A stretch of 62,003 nt of DNA from Gammaproteobacteria bacterium (lineage in GTDB: Bacteria > Pseudomonadota > Gammaproteobacteria > Nitrococcales > Nitrococcaceae), in contig JAUILK010000018.1 of NCBI GenBank assembly GCA_030433275.1, positions 1 to 62,003 of the forward strand, read 5' to 3'. The notes below the pieces were generated by a model that was given only the letters and a program-made list of their open reading frames with translations, was not told the DNA's origin and did not search any database. Both the position numbers and the translations under genes were made by a program. Shown here in pieces: positions 1 to 7,144 of this stretch (within the stretch, counting starts at the first letter, position 1; each line of letters starts with the position of its first letter).

Positions 1-1
1 G

Positions 2-127
2 GGGATCCTGCCGCTCGAACGCGGCGCGCGCGCCGAATTCGACCAGAAGCAGCCGAGCACCACGCTCTACCGGAACCGCAAGGCGGTGCTCGGCCTGGTC
101 GGCGGACGCTGCACCAAGACCGGGACG
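2..127 (+). pseudogene. Fragment of a DUF35 (zinc-ribbon/OB-fold) thiolase-associated protein
   Basis: One open frame enters from the left edge and includes VLGLVGGRCTKTGT, a stretch I recognise from the OB-fold/DUF35 part of HMG-CoA-synthase-like or thiolase-associated proteins. After the final Thr the expected continuation is lost: the downstream DNA instead encodes the C-terminal part of AlkB in another frame. The gene is therefore cut on the left by the window and on the right by a rearrangement. Family assignment rests on about 40 residues recalled from memory. The fragment is too short to be functional here. Confidence 0.5.
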
Positions 128-363
128 AGCGCGAATTCAAGGCACCGATCGTATCCGTCTCACTTGGGTTACCGGCTGTGTTCCTGTTCGGCGGTTTGCG
201 CCGCCGCGATCGGCCGCGCCGCATCCGCATGGAGAGCGGAGACGTCGCCGTATGGGGCGGCCCGGCCCGGCTTGCCTACCATGGCATAGCCCCGCTCGCC
301 GGCGGCGACCACCCGCTGACCGGCCGCTGCCGCATCAATCTAACGCTGCGCAAAGCGTTCTGA
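109..363 (+). pseudogene. alkB: 3' fragment of alkB (DNA oxidative demethylase)
   Basis: The frame ending in TGA at 361-363 reads LHQDRDER, APIVSVSLGLPAVF, a GDVAVWGG block, RLAYHG and finally CRINLTLRKAF. These match the Fe(II)/2-oxoglutarate dioxygenase AlkB: the HxD iron ligands, the second iron-ligand His in YHG, and the C-terminal Arg pair that binds 2-oxoglutarate. About 84 codons remain; the N-terminal nucleotide-recognition lid (roughly the first 120-130 residues) is absent. Upstream, the DNA overlaps the reading of a DUF35-like gene, so this is the right side of a rearrangement junction. Without its N-terminus and start it should be inactive. Confidence 0.75.
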
Positions 364-653
364 TTCTTACCCCATACCAGCCGGCTCGAATCATCCGACG
401 ATCTTTGCTTACATCGTTGACAGCACATTGTTGCCCAGCGCTGCCTGTCTCGCGTTGAACGGCACCGCCGTAGCATTTTCTTGCGAACCCACATTAGGCT
501 GGTTCACACGCTTCTCCGGCCCATCAACATCCCGTGTGCTTGCTTATCGCTCTGTGCTGCCATAAAACAACGGTAGACGCTGCGGGCTTCGGTAACCAGA
601 TGACGGATTGGCAACGATTTTGATTGCTGCGTCGTCAAGATACCCAGAAAATG
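364..653. other. Gene-free stretch between the alkB and btuF-like remnants
   Basis: No intact gene is seen. The minus strand has two short coding-like pieces in different frames, about 504-622 (containing LPIRHLVTEARSVYRCF) and about 412-512, which could be one decayed gene read right to left; I do not recognise the product. No cobalamin riboswitch, promoter or terminator was found, although a binding-protein remnant follows. Confidence 0.4.
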
Positions 654-1181
654 CACTTGGCAGTAACTCTGGGGATAGTCAGGCAAGGCGGACGCTTAAT
701 CGGTGCGCTGCAACAGCGGGTAGCTGCGGCCGTACGAGGCGTCACGCACGCCGAGCGCCATTCCCGGGTCGCACTACTGGAATGGTTGGACCCGGTATAC
801 TGCGCCGGCCATTGGACGCCGGAGCTGATCACCATCGCCGGCGGCGTTAACCTATTGGGCACGGTGGGTGAACCTTCTGTGCGGGTGGATTGGCAGACGG
901 TGCGGGAGGCCCAACCCGAGGCGTTGGTGGTCGCCTGTTGCCGGCAAATGGCCGAGCGCGCTGCGCGCGGTTGGGCCCGTCTAGCCGCACAAGACCCGAT
1001 TCGGACACTCGATGCGGTACACAACGAGCAAGTCTATTTGGTCGACGGCAACGCTTACTTCAACCGACCGGGGCCACGCCTAATCGATAGCATGGAGATC
1101 CTGGCCGGAATTCTGCACCCGGAATTGTTCCCGTACCCCAGTGCCGGGAAAGACGTGGTGCCGGCGAGCCCGTATAATTGA
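624..1181 (+). pseudogene. N-terminally truncated BtuF-like cobalamin/metal-chelate binding protein
   Basis: The frame encodes the C-terminal lobe of a periplasmic substrate-binding protein of the BtuF/cobalamin-binding family. Visible blocks are LEWLDPVYCAGHWTPELI, AGGVNLLGTVGE, the SVRVDWQTVREAQPEALVV strand-helix, and DGNAYFNRPGPRLIDS before an LHPELF end. About 185 codons are open. The first ~10 residues do not fit the family, and there is no signal peptide, so the N-terminal lobe (about 100 residues) is missing and no credible start exists. The protein would normally deliver vitamin B12 or a related chelate to an ABC transporter. An intact DUF6580 membrane gene follows 42 bases downstream, which fits a former corrinoid-uptake locus; that link is inference. 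Confidence 0.6.
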
Positions 1182-1223
1182 ACAATGCTTAGCAAAGACA
1201 ACAAACAATTGAGGTGCTATGCG

Positions 1224-1781
1224 ATGTTTCGCCGAACAACGCTCCTGCTGACCGGCATTATGCTGACCGCCCTGGCGGCACGCCTGATGCCCCATCCGCC
1301 TAACTTCACGCCGATCGAGTCGGTGGCTCTCTTCGGCGGCGCTTACGCGGCGGACCGGCGTCTGGCGTTCCTGCTGCCCTTGCTGGCGCTGCTGCTCAGC
1401 GATCTCGTGCTGGGGTTCGTCGTCTACGGCTACGGGCTTTTCTATGGCGGGATGGCCTTCGTCTACGTGGGCGTGGCATTGATCACCGCCTTGGGAATGG
1501 GCTGCCTGCGCCGACGCGTGACGGTATTCCGCGTTGCCGGCTGCGCGGTCGCAGCTGCAAGCCTGTTTTTTATCGTGACCAACTTCGGCACCTGGCTCAT
1601 GAGCGGGCTGTATCCTTATAGCTCAAGCGGGCTGCTCGCCTGCTATCTGGCAGGACTGCCTTTTTTCCACTACACGCTTGCCGGCGCGCTCGGATATACG
1701 GCGTTGCTCTTCGGTGGGTTGGCACTGGTTCGACGCCGTGCTCGCATGCAGCCGCTCCCAGAACGATCTCTGACTGCCTAG
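1224..1781 (+). CDS. DUF6580 family membrane protein (putative transport component)
   Basis: This is a 185-residue integral membrane protein with about five hydrophobic segments. The diagnostic block PPNFTPIESVALFGGAYA near residue 30 is typical of DUF6580, a family whose fold resembles the S-components of ECF vitamin transporters. The ATG at 1224 is chosen over an in-frame start at 1185 because GAGGTG lies about 8 bases upstream and the protein then begins directly at the first membrane helix. It follows the truncated BtuF-like gene, so a role in micronutrient uptake is plausible but unproven. The substrate is unknown. No frame damage is seen, in contrast to its neighbours. Confidence 0.75.
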   Translation: MFRRTTLLLTGIMLTALAARLMPHPPNFTPIESVALFGGAYAADRRLAFLLPLLALLLSDLVLGFVVYGYGLFYGGMAFVYVGVALITALGMGCLRRRVTVFRVAGCAVAAASLFFIVTNFGTWLMSGLYPYSSSGLLACYLAGLPFFHYTLAGALGYTALLFGGLALVRRRARMQPLPERSLTA

Positions 1782-1844
1782 CACAATAGGGAATGGACTT
1801 CAGCGAAAAGGTGGAGCCGTGTCTAGGGCTTCGAGAATGCTGCA

Positions 1845-2235
1845 ATGTCCCGAAAGCCCTATCCCACAGATGTCAGCAATGAAGAACTGAACTTCGCGGC
1901 GCCGTATCCGAGCCCTATGAACGCATCCGCGCCGCAATGCCGGCGCGAGACCTTCAATGCGGGCGGGTGCACTGCGGCGACTGATAGCCACCGATTTTCC
2001 AGCCTGGGAGGGGCTCTACCATAAAGCCGGCGTTGTCGGGTGAATTCGGCTGCTTCTCGAGACCATGGTCTCGGACCTGCGCTCGATCATCCGCGTGGCA
2101 CAAGGACGCCAGAGCCAGCCCAGCGCCGTAGTGTAATGAATGGCCACACGCTGCAATCCAGCTGCGATCGCGCCGCGCGCGGGTGCGGCTGTTTGCAAGG
2201 CCGTGCAAAACATTCACGGGCGGCGCGGTCAATCT
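1845..2235 (+). pseudogene. IS5-family transposase remnant, multiply frameshifted
   Basis: An ATG at 1845 opens MSRKPYPTDVSNEELNFAAP, close to the N-terminus of a common group of IS5-family DDE transposases. Homology then jumps frame: RRLIATDFPAWEGLYHKA at about 1970-2030, a helix ETMVSDLRSIIRVAQGRQSQ at about 2060-2120, and NGHTLQSSCDRAARG at about 2138-2180. The last corresponds to the DGRTLQS block around a catalytic Asp, here apparently lost. Stops and frameshifts separate the pieces. The second half of the transposase is not seen after 2235 and I found no convincing terminal inverted repeats. It is a dead insertion-sequence relic. Confidence 0.7.
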
Positions 2236-2494
2236 GACCTGGGTGGGTAAGCTACACAGGACAGCACTTTGGCCGCCGTCAGCGCCGGCCGGCGAACACC
2301 GTATTGCCCTTGGCCCACCGCCGAGGGCTACGGGGCAGCCTCACGGTCGGCGACTCGGCAGGCAACTACTTGCTCAAGGGCGTCCACCGCGCGTGTAAGA
2401 ACATCCACCTCATCCTCACCGAAGATCGCCGCTTCCAGGAAGTCCGGGAAAATCACCAGAACAGTGTTATTGATATCTGCGCTCAGCAACGGGC

Positions 2495-2954
2495 TTGGCA
2501 GACTACCACTCTCTGCTCAACGCACTGGGCGTTCCGACAGACGACATAGTGCAACAGATACAAACGGCGATGCAGACCACAGGGCCGCTGGCACCCATCG
2601 CACCGGATATCGAGCGGTTGCTAGGACCAACTCAGCCGGTGCCGGTGGTGCTCGCGGCGCTGGACGAACAATACCGGCTGGAAAACAAATCGGCCGTTTG
2701 GTTTCTGCCGCTCGACGAACCCCATCACGCCCCACCTGGAAGCGATCCTTGGTCCCTCCCAACTCGGCGTACCCCTGGATCAGCCAGGGTTTTCACATCT
2801 GGAAAAACTCCGCGGCCCGGCCCCGTCAACGCAAGACGTGCTCGACACCCTGGATCGGCAGTATCGCGAGCAAGGGAAACCCGCCGTCTGGTTCCTACCG
2901 CTCGATGAGCCTATTTCCCCTCACCTCGACGAACAGCTGAAAACCGATCAGTAG
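2495..2954 (+). pseudogene. Frameshifted gene for an unrecognised tandem-repeat protein
   Basis: Two copies of a unit of about 63 residues lie in tandem. Copy 1 ends LDEQYRLENKSAVWFLPLDE and copy 2 ends LDRQYREQGKPAVWFLPLDE. The second copy starts exactly 190 bases (63 codons plus one base) after the first, so they are in different frames: a one-base insertion (or two-base loss) lies near 2735-2745, after which the second frame runs to TAG at 2952-2954. The apparent TTG start at 2495 is not supported by a good ribosome site, and the true 5' end may be lost. I do not recognise the family. If the frameshift is real the gene is dead; the downstream frame continues cleanly, so a sequencing error is also possible. 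Confidence 0.45.
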
Positions 2955-3068
2955 CAAGCAATCGAGCCCGACTCCAGGGCTTGCCATTGCTCCGCCCTGA
3001 ATTGCGGACATCGATTTCGAGCCGGCGCGCCTGCGCGATAATCTTTATCAGCCGGCGGATTTGTCCTT

Positions 3069-3098
3069 CGATGGTGTTCTGCCTGCAGAACACCATCG
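3069..3098. repeat. 14-bp perfect inverted repeat with 2-base loop
   Basis: The arm CGATGGTGTTCTGC is followed by CT and then its exact reverse complement, giving a 14-bp stem with a 2-base centre. No T-run follows on either strand, so it is not a standard intrinsic terminator. It might be a transposon-end relic, a dimeric protein-binding site or a hairpin protecting an RNA end. Confidence 0.7.
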
Positions 3099-3240
3099 GG
3101 CGCGCTCGCATGCACTATTCGCACTATTCCGAGCACGGCCAACAGGCGTCTATCGGATCATCACCACTCCCCACGTTCTTTGCACCTTGCCCAGCAGGCA
3201 ACAACCCCGCGTCTGCTTCCATGCCGGCCGCGTTCACGAT

Positions 3241-3279
3241 TATAATAATCGAAAACCGATATCGAATTTCGATTCGAAT
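3241..3279 (+). promoter_or_regulatory. Likely chrA promoter/operator region
   Basis: TATAAT at 3241-3246 matches the -10 consensus, with no good -35 element 16-18 bases upstream. Just downstream, ATCGAATTTCGAT (3261-3273) is a 6-bp-arm palindrome around one T, and it overlaps ATTCGAAT (3272-3279), a perfect 8-bp palindrome. chrA starts at 3315 and is followed by a PadR-type regulator, so these palindromes are natural candidates for that regulator's operator. This is inferred from position and symmetry only. Confidence 0.4.
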
Positions 3280-3314
3280 TCCGCTGTCTACGCATCAACG
3301 TTTGGGAGTTCGCC

Positions 3315-4544
3315 ATGCCCAGCAAGGCAGAACACGTAAGCAACGCCTTAGCGCGCCAGGGGGCAATTACGGTCTTTCTAGCCTTTCTGCGCCTCGGGTT
3401 GACCTCGTTCGGCGGACCCATCGCCCACCTCGGGTATTTCCGCGACGCATTCGTAGTGCGCCGCCGCTGGCTGGACGAGACAGCCTACGCAGATCTCGTC
3501 GCGCTCTGCCAATTCCTGCCCGGCCCGGCTTCCAGCCAGGTCGGTATCGGTATCGGCCTTGCAAAAGCCGGTCTGCCCGGTGCGATCGCTGCTTGGATCG
3601 GCTTCACTTTGCCCTCGGCGCTGGCGCTGACCGCGTTCGGCTACGGTATGGTGGCCCTGGCCGGAAATACTCCCCATGGTTCGCTCCAGGGCCTCAAAGT
3701 GGCGGCCGTAGCCATCGTGACGCAAGCCCTATGGGGCATGGGGCGCACACTGTGTCCCGACACGCCGCGCATCACATTGGCGGTTGCTGCCGCCATCGTC
3801 GTGTTGGCGCTGCCCTCGCCGTTAACCCAAGCCAGCGTGATCATGGCCGGCGGGTTGATCGGGCTTGTCGGGCTGCGCGCCGATCCACAACAAGGCTTTG
3901 CTTCGTTCGACGTCCCGTTGCCCACATCAGCAGCGTTTGCGGCCCTGGTTGCGTTCGTGGTTCTGCTCATCGGCCTGCCGCTCGCCGCGGCCGCTTGGCC
4001 GGTGCAGAGTCTGGTGCTCGTGGACAGCTTCTATCGCGCGGGGGCGCTCGTGTTCGGCGGGGGACATGTGGTGCTGCCCCTGCTACAGGCCGAGGTGGTG
4101 CCGCCCGGCTGGGTGAGCAACGATGCATTCCTCGCCGGCTACGGCGCGGCCCAGGCGGTCCCGGGCCCGCTGTTCACGTTCGCGGCCTACCTCGGCACCG
4201 TGATGAGCGAGCTACCGAACGGCTGGCTCGGCGCGTTGATCTGTTTGCTGGCAATTTTCCTGCCTTCATTCCTGTTGGTGATCGGCGTGCTGCCGTTCTG
4301 GAGCCGGCTGCGTCAGATCGACACCGTGCGTCGCGCGCTGCTCGGAGTAAACGCGGCCGTCGTGGGCCTGCTCTTAGCCGCTCTCTACAACCCCGTGTGG
4401 ACCAGCGCCATCCGCTCCGCCGCTGACTTCGCGCTTGCCATCGGCGCATTCACGCTGCTTACCTTCTGGCGCACGCCGCCCTGGTTGGTGGTGGCGCTGG
4501 CGGCGGCCGGCGGGTGGGGCATAGAACTCGCGCAGCTGACATGA
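3315..4544 (+). CDS. chrA: Chromate transporter ChrA, long (two-CHR-domain) form
   Basis: A 409-residue inner-membrane protein of the CHR superfamily. The N-terminal CHR domain shows LGLTSFGGPIAHLGYFRDAF, an RRRWLDE loop and QFLPGPASSQVGIGIG. The second domain repeats the pattern with RAGALVFGGGHVVLPLL and GAAQAVPGPLFTFAAYLG. About 10-12 membrane helices are apparent, as expected for the roughly 400-residue long-chain family. Known members export chromate coupled to the proton gradient and give chromate resistance. The start is preceded by a weak ribosome site (GGGAGTTCGCC). The stop overlaps the PadR-type gene by four bases, so the two are probably co-transcribed. Upstream palindromes suggest regulated expression. 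Confidence 0.93.
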   Translation: MPSKAEHVSNALARQGAITVFLAFLRLGLTSFGGPIAHLGYFRDAFVVRRRWLDETAYADLVALCQFLPGPASSQVGIGIGLAKAGLPGAIAAWIGFTLPSALALTAFGYGMVALAGNTPHGSLQGLKVAAVAIVTQALWGMGRTLCPDTPRITLAVAAAIVVLALPSPLTQASVIMAGGLIGLVGLRADPQQGFASFDVPLPTSAAFAALVAFVVLLIGLPLAAAAWPVQSLVLVDSFYRAGALVFGGGHVVLPLLQAEVVPPGWVSNDAFLAGYGAAQAVPGPLFTFAAYLGTVMSELPNGWLGALICLLAIFLPSFLLVIGVLPFWSRLRQIDTVRRALLGVNAAVVGLLLAALYNPVWTSAIRSAADFALAIGAFTLLTFWRTPPWLVVALAAAGGWGIELAQLT

Positions 4545-4855
4545 CCGAAGCCGACAAGGACTTGTACTCCGGCTTGATCCGATTGCACCTGCTGCATCAC
4601 GCCGCACAGCAGCCGATCTACGGCAGTTGGATGATCGATGAACTGCGCCAGCACGGCTACGTGATCAGCCCCGGAACCCTCTATCCGATGCTGCATGGCC
4701 TGGCGAAGAAAGGGTATCTCGAGATGCAACCCGAGGGCCCAAGCCGCCGCGCGCGGCGCATGTATCGCACCACCGCGCAGGGTCGCGTCGCGCTCGCTGA
4801 GGCCAAGGACAAGGTACGCGAACTGTTCGGTGAATTGTTCGAAGATGAACCGTGA
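4541..4855 (+). CDS. PadR-family winged-helix transcriptional regulator
   Basis: A 104-residue single-domain protein. The core IYGSWMIDELRQHGYVISPG, then TLYPMLHGLAKKGYLEM, is the PadR winged helix-turn-helix: a recognition helix followed by the wing. The C-terminal AQGRVALAEAKDKVRELFGE helix is the short dimerisation helix of PadR subfamily 2. The start is the ATG at 4541 that overlaps the chrA TGA; an upstream in-frame GTG at 4514 would lie inside chrA. PadR-like proteins are usually ligand-responsive repressors, and PadR-chrA pairing recurs in proteobacteria, so chromate- or stress-responsive control of chrA is the likely role (inference). Confidence 0.88.
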   Translation: MTEADKDLYSGLIRLHLLHHAAQQPIYGSWMIDELRQHGYVISPGTLYPMLHGLAKKGYLEMQPEGPSRRARRMYRTTAQGRVALAEAKDKVRELFGELFEDEP

Positions 4856-5067
4856 GCCATTTTCTTGCAAGGATGACCACCGAGTGTGGCCCATACAGCC
4901 CAACTCCATCATCTTGGTCAGGACGCCCGTGGAGGCGATGTATCTGACGGCGTCCATGAGCTGGGCTCCGAGCGGCGCTGCACGCCGCAATGGCACTGCA
5001 GCAGTGCGCGGCGCGGGCCGCTTGTGCGATCATGGCGGCTTGCCTCATACGCACCGCCGAAACGCTG

Positions 5068-6525
5068 ATGGATTCGCCGTTCCGAACGATGGACCATGAT
5101 TATCTTCAGACGCTGCGCCGCCTCCATCCGGCCTGGCGCCTGCTGGCCGCGGACCATGGGCCGCTGGTCATCGGCTTCCTGCACCGCTGCTTTATCGAGC
5201 CGAACGTGCGCACCCTACCCGAAGAGGAGGCGGCCGCGCGCCTGGAGGATTATCTTTTCCAGCTGCGCGAGCGGTTCGGCGAGGAGGCTTTCCCCAAGCG
5301 CGCACTCGACTACCTCAACGACTGGGCCAACGACCAGCGCGGCTGGCTGCGCAAATACTACCGCGAGACGCGCGACGAGCCTTGCTTCGATATCACGCCG
5401 GCCACCGAGCAGGCCATCGAGTGGCTGGCGGGACTGGAGCAGCAGCAATTCGTCGGCACCGAATCGCGGCTGCTCACCGTCTTCGACCTGCTGCGCCAGA
5501 TCGTCCAGGGCACCGAAACCGATCCCGAGACCCGGATCGCCGAGCTGGAGCGGCGCAAAGCCGCCATCGACGAGGAGATCGCCCGGATCCGTGCGGGACG
5601 GCTGGAGTTCATGGACGAGACCCAGCTCAAAGAACGCTTCCTGCAGATGACCGGCATCGCCCGCGCGCTGCTGGCCGATTTCCGCCAGGTGGAGCAGAAC
5701 TTCCGCGACCTCGACCGGGATGTGCGTATGCGCATCGCCACTTGGGAAGGGACCAAAGGTGAGTTGCTGGAGGATGTCTTCGGCGAACGCGATGTGATTG
5801 CCGACTCGGATCAGGGCAAAAGCTTCCGGGCCTTCTGGGACTTCCTGATGGCGCCGGCCCGCCAGGAGGAGCTGACCACTTTACTGGAGCGCATTTTGGC
5901 ACTGGACCCCATCGCCGCGCTGGGCCCGGACCGGCGCCTCGCCCGCATCCACTACGACTGGCTGGAGGCCGGCGAGACGGCGCAGCGCACCGTGGCCCGA
6001 CTCTCCGAGCAACTGCGTCGCTACCTCGACGAGCAGGCCTGGCTGGAGAACCGCCGCATCATGACGCTGCTGCGCGGGATCGAACAGCGGGCGCTGGCGG
6101 TCCGCGCCACACCGCCACCCGCCGCGTTCATGCAACTGGACGAGCCGGCGCCGCGGATCGAGCTGCCCATGGAGCGGCCGCTGTACAGCCCGCCGATCAA
6201 GCCGCGGATCGCGCAGCAGGTGCTCGTGGAGGGCGACGAGGACATCGCCGCCGATGCGCTGTTCGAGCAGGTCTACGTAGACCGGGAGCGGCTCCGCGCC
6301 CACATCCGCCGTGCCCTGCAGACCCGGGAGCAGGTCGCGCTGACCACTTTATTGGCGGAGCATCCGCTGCAGCAGGGGCTAGCGGAACTGGTCGCCTACT
6401 TGAGCCTGGCCGCCGCCGACCGCAAGGCGGTCATCGACGAGCAGACGCCTCAGAGCGTAGCCTGGACGGACGAGACCGGCCGAATTCGACGGGCACGGCT
6501 ACCGGCCGTCGTGTACACTCGCTGA
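5068..6525 (+). CDS. jetA: Wadjet anti-plasmid system protein JetA (DUF3375)
   Basis: A 485-residue protein opening with the DUF3375 signature LRRLHPAWRLLAADHGPLV, FLHRCF and EPNVRTLPEEE, followed by long helices, as in JetA/MksF-type kleisin-like subunits. JetA bridges the JetC SMC-like dimer in the Wadjet complex, which extrudes and cleaves small circular DNA. It is the first gene of a jetA-B-C-D run with the canonical type I order and 19 bases or fewer between neighbours. The start is either ATG 5068 or ATG 5089; both have weak ribosome sites, and I use the first. Frames upstream of 5068 do not resemble the family. Confidence 0.9.
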   Translation: MDSPFRTMDHDYLQTLRRLHPAWRLLAADHGPLVIGFLHRCFIEPNVRTLPEEEAAARLEDYLFQLRERFGEEAFPKRALDYLNDWANDQRGWLRKYYRETRDEPCFDITPATEQAIEWLAGLEQQQFVGTESRLLTVFDLLRQIVQGTETDPETRIAELERRKAAIDEEIARIRAGRLEFMDETQLKERFLQMTGIARALLADFRQVEQNFRDLDRDVRMRIATWEGTKGELLEDVFGERDVIADSDQGKSFRAFWDFLMAPARQEELTTLLERILALDPIAALGPDRRLARIHYDWLEAGETAQRTVARLSEQLRRYLDEQAWLENRRIMTLLRGIEQRALAVRATPPPAAFMQLDEPAPRIELPMERPLYSPPIKPRIAQQVLVEGDEDIAADALFEQVYVDRERLRAHIRRALQTREQVALTTLLAEHPLQQGLAELVAYLSLAAADRKAVIDEQTPQSVAWTDETGRIRRARLPAVVYTR

Positions 6526-6544
6526 CCAGCATCGCAACGATCCC

Positions 6545-7144
6545 ATGAACGACACCCACGTCCCCAATCAGCTTCCGCCCCTGCTCGTCGCCCTGTTCAA
6601 GGGCGTGCTCTACAAGGACCAGAGCTCGGAGCTCTGGCAGGGCCTGCTCGAGTTGCAGGCCCGGGTGCGCGACTACGTGGCGGTGCTGGGACTGGAGCTG
6701 ATGCTGGATGAGGCCGAAGGGTATGCCTATCTGCGCCAGCGACCCCAGGACGAGGCCGAGGCGGCGCTGCCGCGGCTGGTTCCGCGCCGGCCGCTCAGCT
6801 ACCCGGTCAGCTTGCTGCTGGCACTGCTGCGCAAGAAGCTCGCCGAGCACGACGCCGGCGGGGGCGAGCCGCGGCTGATCCTATCCCGGGAGCAGATCGT
6901 CGACATGATTCGCGTGTTCCTGCCGGACACGGCCAACGAGGCTCGCCTGGTGGACCGCATCGATACCCACATCAACAAGATCGTGGAGTTGGGCTTCCTG
7001 CGCCGGCTGCGCAACCGCGGCGATCACCTCGAAGTCCGGCGTATCCTGAAGGCTTACGTCGACGCGCAGTGGCTGGCGGAGTTCGACCGCCGGCTGGCGG
7101 AATACCGCGACCAGGCCGGCGAGCCGACGGAGAACCGCGTATGA
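6545..7144 (+). CDS. jetB: Wadjet anti-plasmid system protein JetB (DUF4194)
   Basis: A 199-residue protein of the DUF4194/MksE type. Features are LLVALFKGVLYKDQSSELWQ at the start, YAYLRQRPQDE, the RRPLSYPVSLLLALLRKKL helix, LSREQIVDMIRVFLPDT, and a winged-helix end with IVELGFLRRLRN and RRILKAYVDAQWL. JetB is the KITE-like (tandem winged-helix) partner that binds the JetA kleisin. Its TGA overlaps the ATG of jetC by four bases, implying translational coupling and fixed stoichiometry. Length and order match type I Wadjet. Confidence 0.9.
   Translation: MNDTHVPNQLPPLLVALFKGVLYKDQSSELWQGLLELQARVRDYVAVLGLELMLDEAEGYAYLRQRPQDEAEAALPRLVPRRPLSYPVSLLLALLRKKLAEHDAGGGEPRLILSREQIVDMIRVFLPDTANEARLVDRIDTHINKIVELGFLRRLRNRGDHLEVRRILKAYVDAQWLAEFDRRLAEYRDQAGEPTENRV

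Larger units (their letters stand above)
2955..3314. other. Intergenic region upstream of chrA
   Basis: No gene is recognised in these 360 bases. It holds a near-perfect inverted repeat at 3069-3098 and, just before chrA, an AT-rich segment with a TATAAT hexamer at 3241-3246 and overlapping palindromes at 3261-3279 (listed separately). Confidence 0.6.

Noticed and set aside
364-1223. Cobalamin riboswitch upstream of the BtuF-like/DUF6580 genes
   Set aside because: No B12-box-like conserved core is present; the region is rearranged.
2328-2470. Minus-strand frame with FPDFLEAAIFGEDEVDVLTR
   Set aside because: It looks protein-like but is only about 45 codons, has no start signal and matches no family I know.
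2981-4426. 481-codon plus-strand frame overlapping chrA
   Set aside because: It is another frame of chrA; the product is Arg/Ser/Pro-rich and chrA itself has clear CHR motifs.
4918-4996. Minus-strand stretch containing MDAVRYIASTGV, similar to part of IS5-type transposases
   Set aside because: Only about a dozen residues resemble the family and the flanks do not; too short to call.
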